Below the pieces are notes generated by a model. That model worked only from the letters and a program-made list of their open reading frames with translations. It made no database searches and was not told the origin of the DNA. Both the position numbers and the translations under genes were made by a program. A DNA stretch of 14,981 nucleotides from Scatomorpha intestinigallinarum (GTDB taxonomy: Bacteria > Bacillota > Clostridia > Oscillospirales > Oscillospiraceae). Within the stretch, counting starts at the first letter, position 1. The number at the start of each line of letters is the position of its first letter. This document shows positions 13,701 through 14,981 of this stretch, piece by piece. The stretch spans positions 1 through 14,981 of the forward strand of contig DVHH01000103.1 in NCBI GenBank assembly GCA_018712225.1, in the 5' to 3' direction.

Positions 13701-14314
13701 GATATGGAGTCTATCTCGTCCCCCCAGAACTCCACGCGCAGGGGCTGGGCCTGGGAGGGGGAGAAGAAATCGAGTATGCCGCCGCGGCGGGAAAACTGGC
13801 CCGGCCCCTCGACCTGGGCCGCGCGGGAGTAGCCGCAGCGCAGCAGGGCGTCCTCCGCGTCCCCGGGTTCGAGGCGGCTTTTGAGGTCTATGTCAAAGGC
13901 CGCGCGGCGGAAGTCCTCCGGCGGCATGGCGCGCTGAAACAGGCCCTGAGCGGTTATAATTGTATATCGGGCGCCGCCGAGCAGCTCGCGCAGGGCGCCG
14001 AGGCGGCGCTGCTCCGTCTGGCGGGAGACGGCGTCCGCCGAGATGAAGACGAACTCGCGCCCCGTCAGGAGCGTGGGCCGCTCCCCCGTGAAGGCGGCGA
14101 GGTCCCCGGCCAGTGCCTCGGCCGCGGCCTCGTCCGGGGTCAGCAGCAGGACGCTCCGCCCGGTCCTGAGCCCCAGGGCCGCCGCAAGCTGCGCCCTGTG
14201 CACGCCCGAGAGCCCCGTTATGAGCGCAGGAAAGCCGCCCCCATCCCCCGGCAGGGGGAGGGAGGCAGCCTCGGGTATGTCGAAAAAGGCCTTTGCCAGA
14301 ATGCTCATGTCCAT
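10796..14314 (-). CDS. mfd: Transcription-repair coupling factor Mfd
   Basis: ATP-dependent DNA translocase that removes RNA polymerase stalled at lesions and recruits UvrA. Length about 1172 aa is normal. The UvrB-like N-terminal module covers about 1-330. The RNA polymerase-interacting domain starts near residue 500 (DLVVHEQHGIGRFAGV). The RecG-like motor has Walker A GDVGYGKTE with Lys657 and the DEEQ box at 752-755, and the C-terminal TRCF domain that binds UvrA follows. All motor motifs are intact. The start is uncertain: ATG 14314, ATG 14308 and GTG 14320 are in frame. None has a ribosome site at proper distance, and the only GGAGG (14339-14335) lies between the promoter boxes. ATG 14314 is a compromise. 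mfd is first in an operon with the PrsA-like gene and divergent from dnaA. Confidence 0.97.
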   Translation of the reverse strand: MDMSILAKAFFDIPEAASLPLPGDGGGFPALITGLSGVHRAQLAAALGLRTGRSVLLLTPDEAAAEALAGDLAAFTGERPTLLTGREFVFISADAVSRQTEQRRLGALRELLGGARYTIITAQGLFQRAMPPEDFRRAAFDIDLKSRLEPGDAEDALLRCGYSRAAQVEGPGQFSRRGGILDFFSPSQAQPLRVEFWGDEIDSISSFDTASQRRTESLERCSVLPAAETLPSLCRGGSAQLAAELKKLAARAERRGDARLAGTLAEDAERLENGAELRAADRYAGLVCSRRACALDYAPEGALVVLDQPGRFMDRAREYAKQLESDVEQLRSAGRMAAKAADFCLGEQEALDALARFPLYMADAFTAGRYPLPTASVTGIAAKQLPSYAGSARQAADDARQYLENGSGVLLLAGDMRRANILAEMLRKEGVRAAASENPGRLPGPGQCLISSGGLSAGLEYPSLRLAVLTDTQIMGAGLRRQKRRKKAVGEKIDSCADLAVGDLVVHEQHGIGRFAGVVRIPVDGAEKDYMKICYAGTDSLYVPATQLDLVTKYVGAGEDSPVRLSKLGGAEWQRTKSRAKAAAKELARGLIALYAERSRLEGFAFPPDSPWQTEFEERFGFEETEDQLRCIEEIKADMEKPQPMDRLLCGDVGYGKTEVALRAVMKCILGGKQAAILVPTTVLAQQHYQTALQRFFGYPVEIQVMSRFRSPAQMRATLADLKSGKCDLVIGTHRLLQKDVQFKNLGLLIVDEEQRFGVSHKEHIKELSRQVDVLTLSATPIPRTLNMALAGIRDMSTIEEPPQDRLPVQTFVMEHDWGVLTDAMRRELSRGGQVYYLHNRVDNIERTALRIAEMLDGAAVAVAHGKMDEEQLSRVMEDMVEGRVQVLVCTTIIETGIDIPNVNTLIIEDADRLGLAQLHQIRGRVGRGARRASAYLTFRRDKSLTEIAEKRLEAIREFAEFNSGFRIAMRDLEIRGAGNLLGAEQSGHLIDVGYDMYLKLLEEAVLEEKGEKPANRASSTADLAVSANIPESYVASTEQRMDLYRRIALIRTEADADDVLDELIDRFGEPPDAVTALVRVALLRGEAGRAGITDISQKAGALRFTLDSFDMARVSELYARPEYRGRLRVEAGSVPRISLKLPPKARVLDEASRFAAAWASTDISSKEDQGG

Positions 14315-14323
14315 AACCACTGT

Positions 14324-14352
14324 ATTATAGCAGAGCCTCCTGTCAAATTCAA
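14324..14352 (-). promoter_or_regulatory. Promoter of mfd
   Basis: On the minus strand a perfect TATAAT (14329-14324) lies 17 bases after TTGAAT (14352-14347). The predicted start near 14317 is only about 3 to 9 bases before the candidate ATG codons, so the transcript would be leaderless or nearly so. Confidence 0.6.
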
Positions 14353-14380
14353 TAATATCCGCCCGTCTCCGGGGCGCCTA

Positions 14381-14403
14381 TACTATTATTTAATTAAATA
14401 TTT
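14381..14403. promoter_or_regulatory. AT-rich tract with palindrome between mfd and dnaA
   Basis: A 23-base run of almost pure A/T in GC-rich DNA contains the perfect palindrome ATTTAATTAAAT (14388-14399). It lies about 10 bases upstream of the dnaA -35, where an RNA polymerase UP element would sit. A DNA-unwinding role is possible, but no DnaA boxes accompany it. Confidence 0.4.
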
Positions 14404-14413
14404 GCGGCCGCCC

Positions 14414-14442
14414 TTGCAAAAAAAGCGCCGGATAAGTATAAT
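14414..14442 (+). promoter_or_regulatory. Promoter of dnaA
   Basis: TTGCAA (14414-14419) and TATAAT (14437-14442) are separated by 17 bases, with an A/T-rich tract upstream. The predicted start near 14449 gives a leader of about 58 nt. Confidence 0.65.
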
Positions 14443-14462
14443 AGAGCTTAAAGAAATAGCTG

Positions 14463-14490
14463 TGCGCCCCTCAAAGGAGGGCGCATTTTT
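14463..14490 (+). terminator. Terminator-like hairpin inside the dnaA leader (possible attenuator)
   Basis: TGCGCCC (14463-14469) pairs with GGGCGCA (14479-14485) and five T residues follow (14486-14490). It stands between the only visible dnaA promoter and the dnaA start codon. No plus-strand gene lies upstream that would need ending, and the minus strand has no T-tract beside it. Only 16 bases separate it from the ATG, too few for another promoter. Confidence 0.6.
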
Positions 14491-14506
14491 CTGAAGGGGG
14501 AACAAG

Positions 14507-14981
14507 ATGGACTCACTGAAATCCGTGTGGCAGAGCATCCTGGACGAGATAGCCAAGAACATCACGTCCACGGCCTACAACACCTGGTTCTCGGACTGCG
14601 AGCCCGTGGAGCTGGGCGAGACGAGCCTCATTATACAGACCACCTCCGACTTCAAGCGCAGCGTCATCCAGGGCCGCTTCGGGGACGTCATCCGCGCCGC
14701 CCTGCGCGAGATCTTCTCCTGCGAGATGGAGCTTGTCGTCCTCACGCCGGAGGATATCGAATTCCAGCGCCAGCGCCACCACATGACCGAGATCCCGCCG
14801 GAGATGGACGGCTACACCTTTGACCGCTTCGTCGTCGGCCCCTCGAACAAGTTTGCGCACGCGGCGGCCATCGCCGTGGCGGAAAACCCCGGCCGGGCCT
14901 ACAACCCCCTCTTCATCTACGGCAACTCCGGCCTCGGCAAGACCCACCTGCTGCTCGCCATCGGCCAGCGCATCCACGACC
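14507..14981 (+). CDS. dnaA: Chromosomal replication initiator protein DnaA (5' part, cut by window end)
   Basis: AAA+ ATPase that binds oriC, unwinds it and loads the replicative helicase. The first 158 residues are present. Domain I runs about 1-80 (MDSLKSVWQSILDEIAKNI, including the NTWFSD element at 25-30), which usually contacts helicase loaders. The linker (domain II) is very short, about 20 residues. The AAA+ domain starts at YTFDRFVVGPSNKFAHAAA (103-121), with Walker A GNSGLGKTH (139-147, Lys145). ATG 14507 follows GAAGGGGG with 6-base spacing. The frame stays open to the last base. It is divergent from mfd rather than in the rpmH-dnaA order frequent in Firmicutes. Confidence 0.97.
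   Translation, partial: MDSLKSVWQSILDEIAKNITSTAYNTWFSDCEPVELGETSLIIQTTSDFKRSVIQGRFGDVIRAALREIFSCEMELVVLTPEDIEFQRQRHHMTEIPPEMDGYTFDRFVVGPSNKFAHAAAIAVAENPGRAYNPLFIYGNSGLGKTHLLLAIGQRIHD

Noticed and set aside
13950..13965. TATAAT-like sequence inside mfd
   Set aside because: It belongs to ordinary codons in a conserved part of Mfd and has no convincing -35 or downstream gene.
14341..14346. Perfect TTGACA as the -35 of mfd
   Set aside because: On the minus strand it lies only 11 bases from the TATAAT, too close for sigma-A. TTGAAT, 17 bases away, fits better.
11348..14494. 1048-aa open frame antisense to mfd
   Set aside because: It mirrors the mfd codons, lacks a ribosome site and has a composition dominated by Ala, Gly, His, Leu and Val. 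Mfd motifs are intact on the other strand. Long antisense frames are normal in GC-rich coding DNA.
14527..14823. 98-aa open frame overlapping the dnaA start
   Set aside because: A different reading frame within dnaA; the dnaA frame encodes clear domain I and Walker A sequence.

Overview
The window is a high-GC (clearly above 60% by eye), gene-dense stretch of bacterial chromosome. Protein families (archaeal-type prolyl-tRNA synthetase with a C-terminal tyrosine, NifX-like cofactor-binding protein, CoA-disulfide reductase/rhodanese fusion, mfd followed by a PrsA-like foldase), strong AGGAGG ribosome sites and TTGACA/TATAAT promoters suggest an anaerobic Clostridia-type Firmicute, perhaps a GC-rich gut Oscillospirales member. 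That placement is inference. No rRNA, tRNA, CRISPR array, transposase or phage gene was seen.

Layout. Bases 1-497 hold no convincing gene, only a chain of hairpins ending in the proS terminator. proS (minus) has its own promoter, divergent from a plus-strand three-gene operon: a HAAS-like membrane protein with a long Glu/Pro linker, a 67-aa membrane protein, and a PaaI-type hotdog thioesterase. A terminator hairpin separates it from a minus-strand NifX-like protein with a Cys/His tail. That gene diverges from a plus-strand pair, an MscS-type channel and a CoA-disulfide reductase-rhodanese fusion. A bidirectional terminator separates this pair from a minus-strand FadR-type GntR regulator, which has a likely self-operator. 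Next come a candidate structured RNA transcription unit (minus, about 8258 to 7976), an AI-2E family transporter gene (minus), and the mfd-prsA-like operon (minus). The window ends in the first 158 codons of dnaA (plus), so it probably lies beside a replication-initiation gene.

How it works together. The genes are mostly housekeeping: translation (proS), transcription-coupled repair (mfd), extracytoplasmic folding (prsA-like), osmotic protection (mscS), thiol/persulfide redox (CoADR-Rhd) and replication initiation (dnaA). The points most worth a second look are regulatory: an orphan promoter-to-terminator unit with no credible ORF, a terminator-like hairpin that every dnaA transcript must cross, a nearly leaderless mfd start, a probable non-canonical AUA start for the HAAS-like gene, and an AT-rich perfect palindrome in front of the NifX-like gene. 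All promoters, terminators and RNA structures were found by eye and none was scored computationally.
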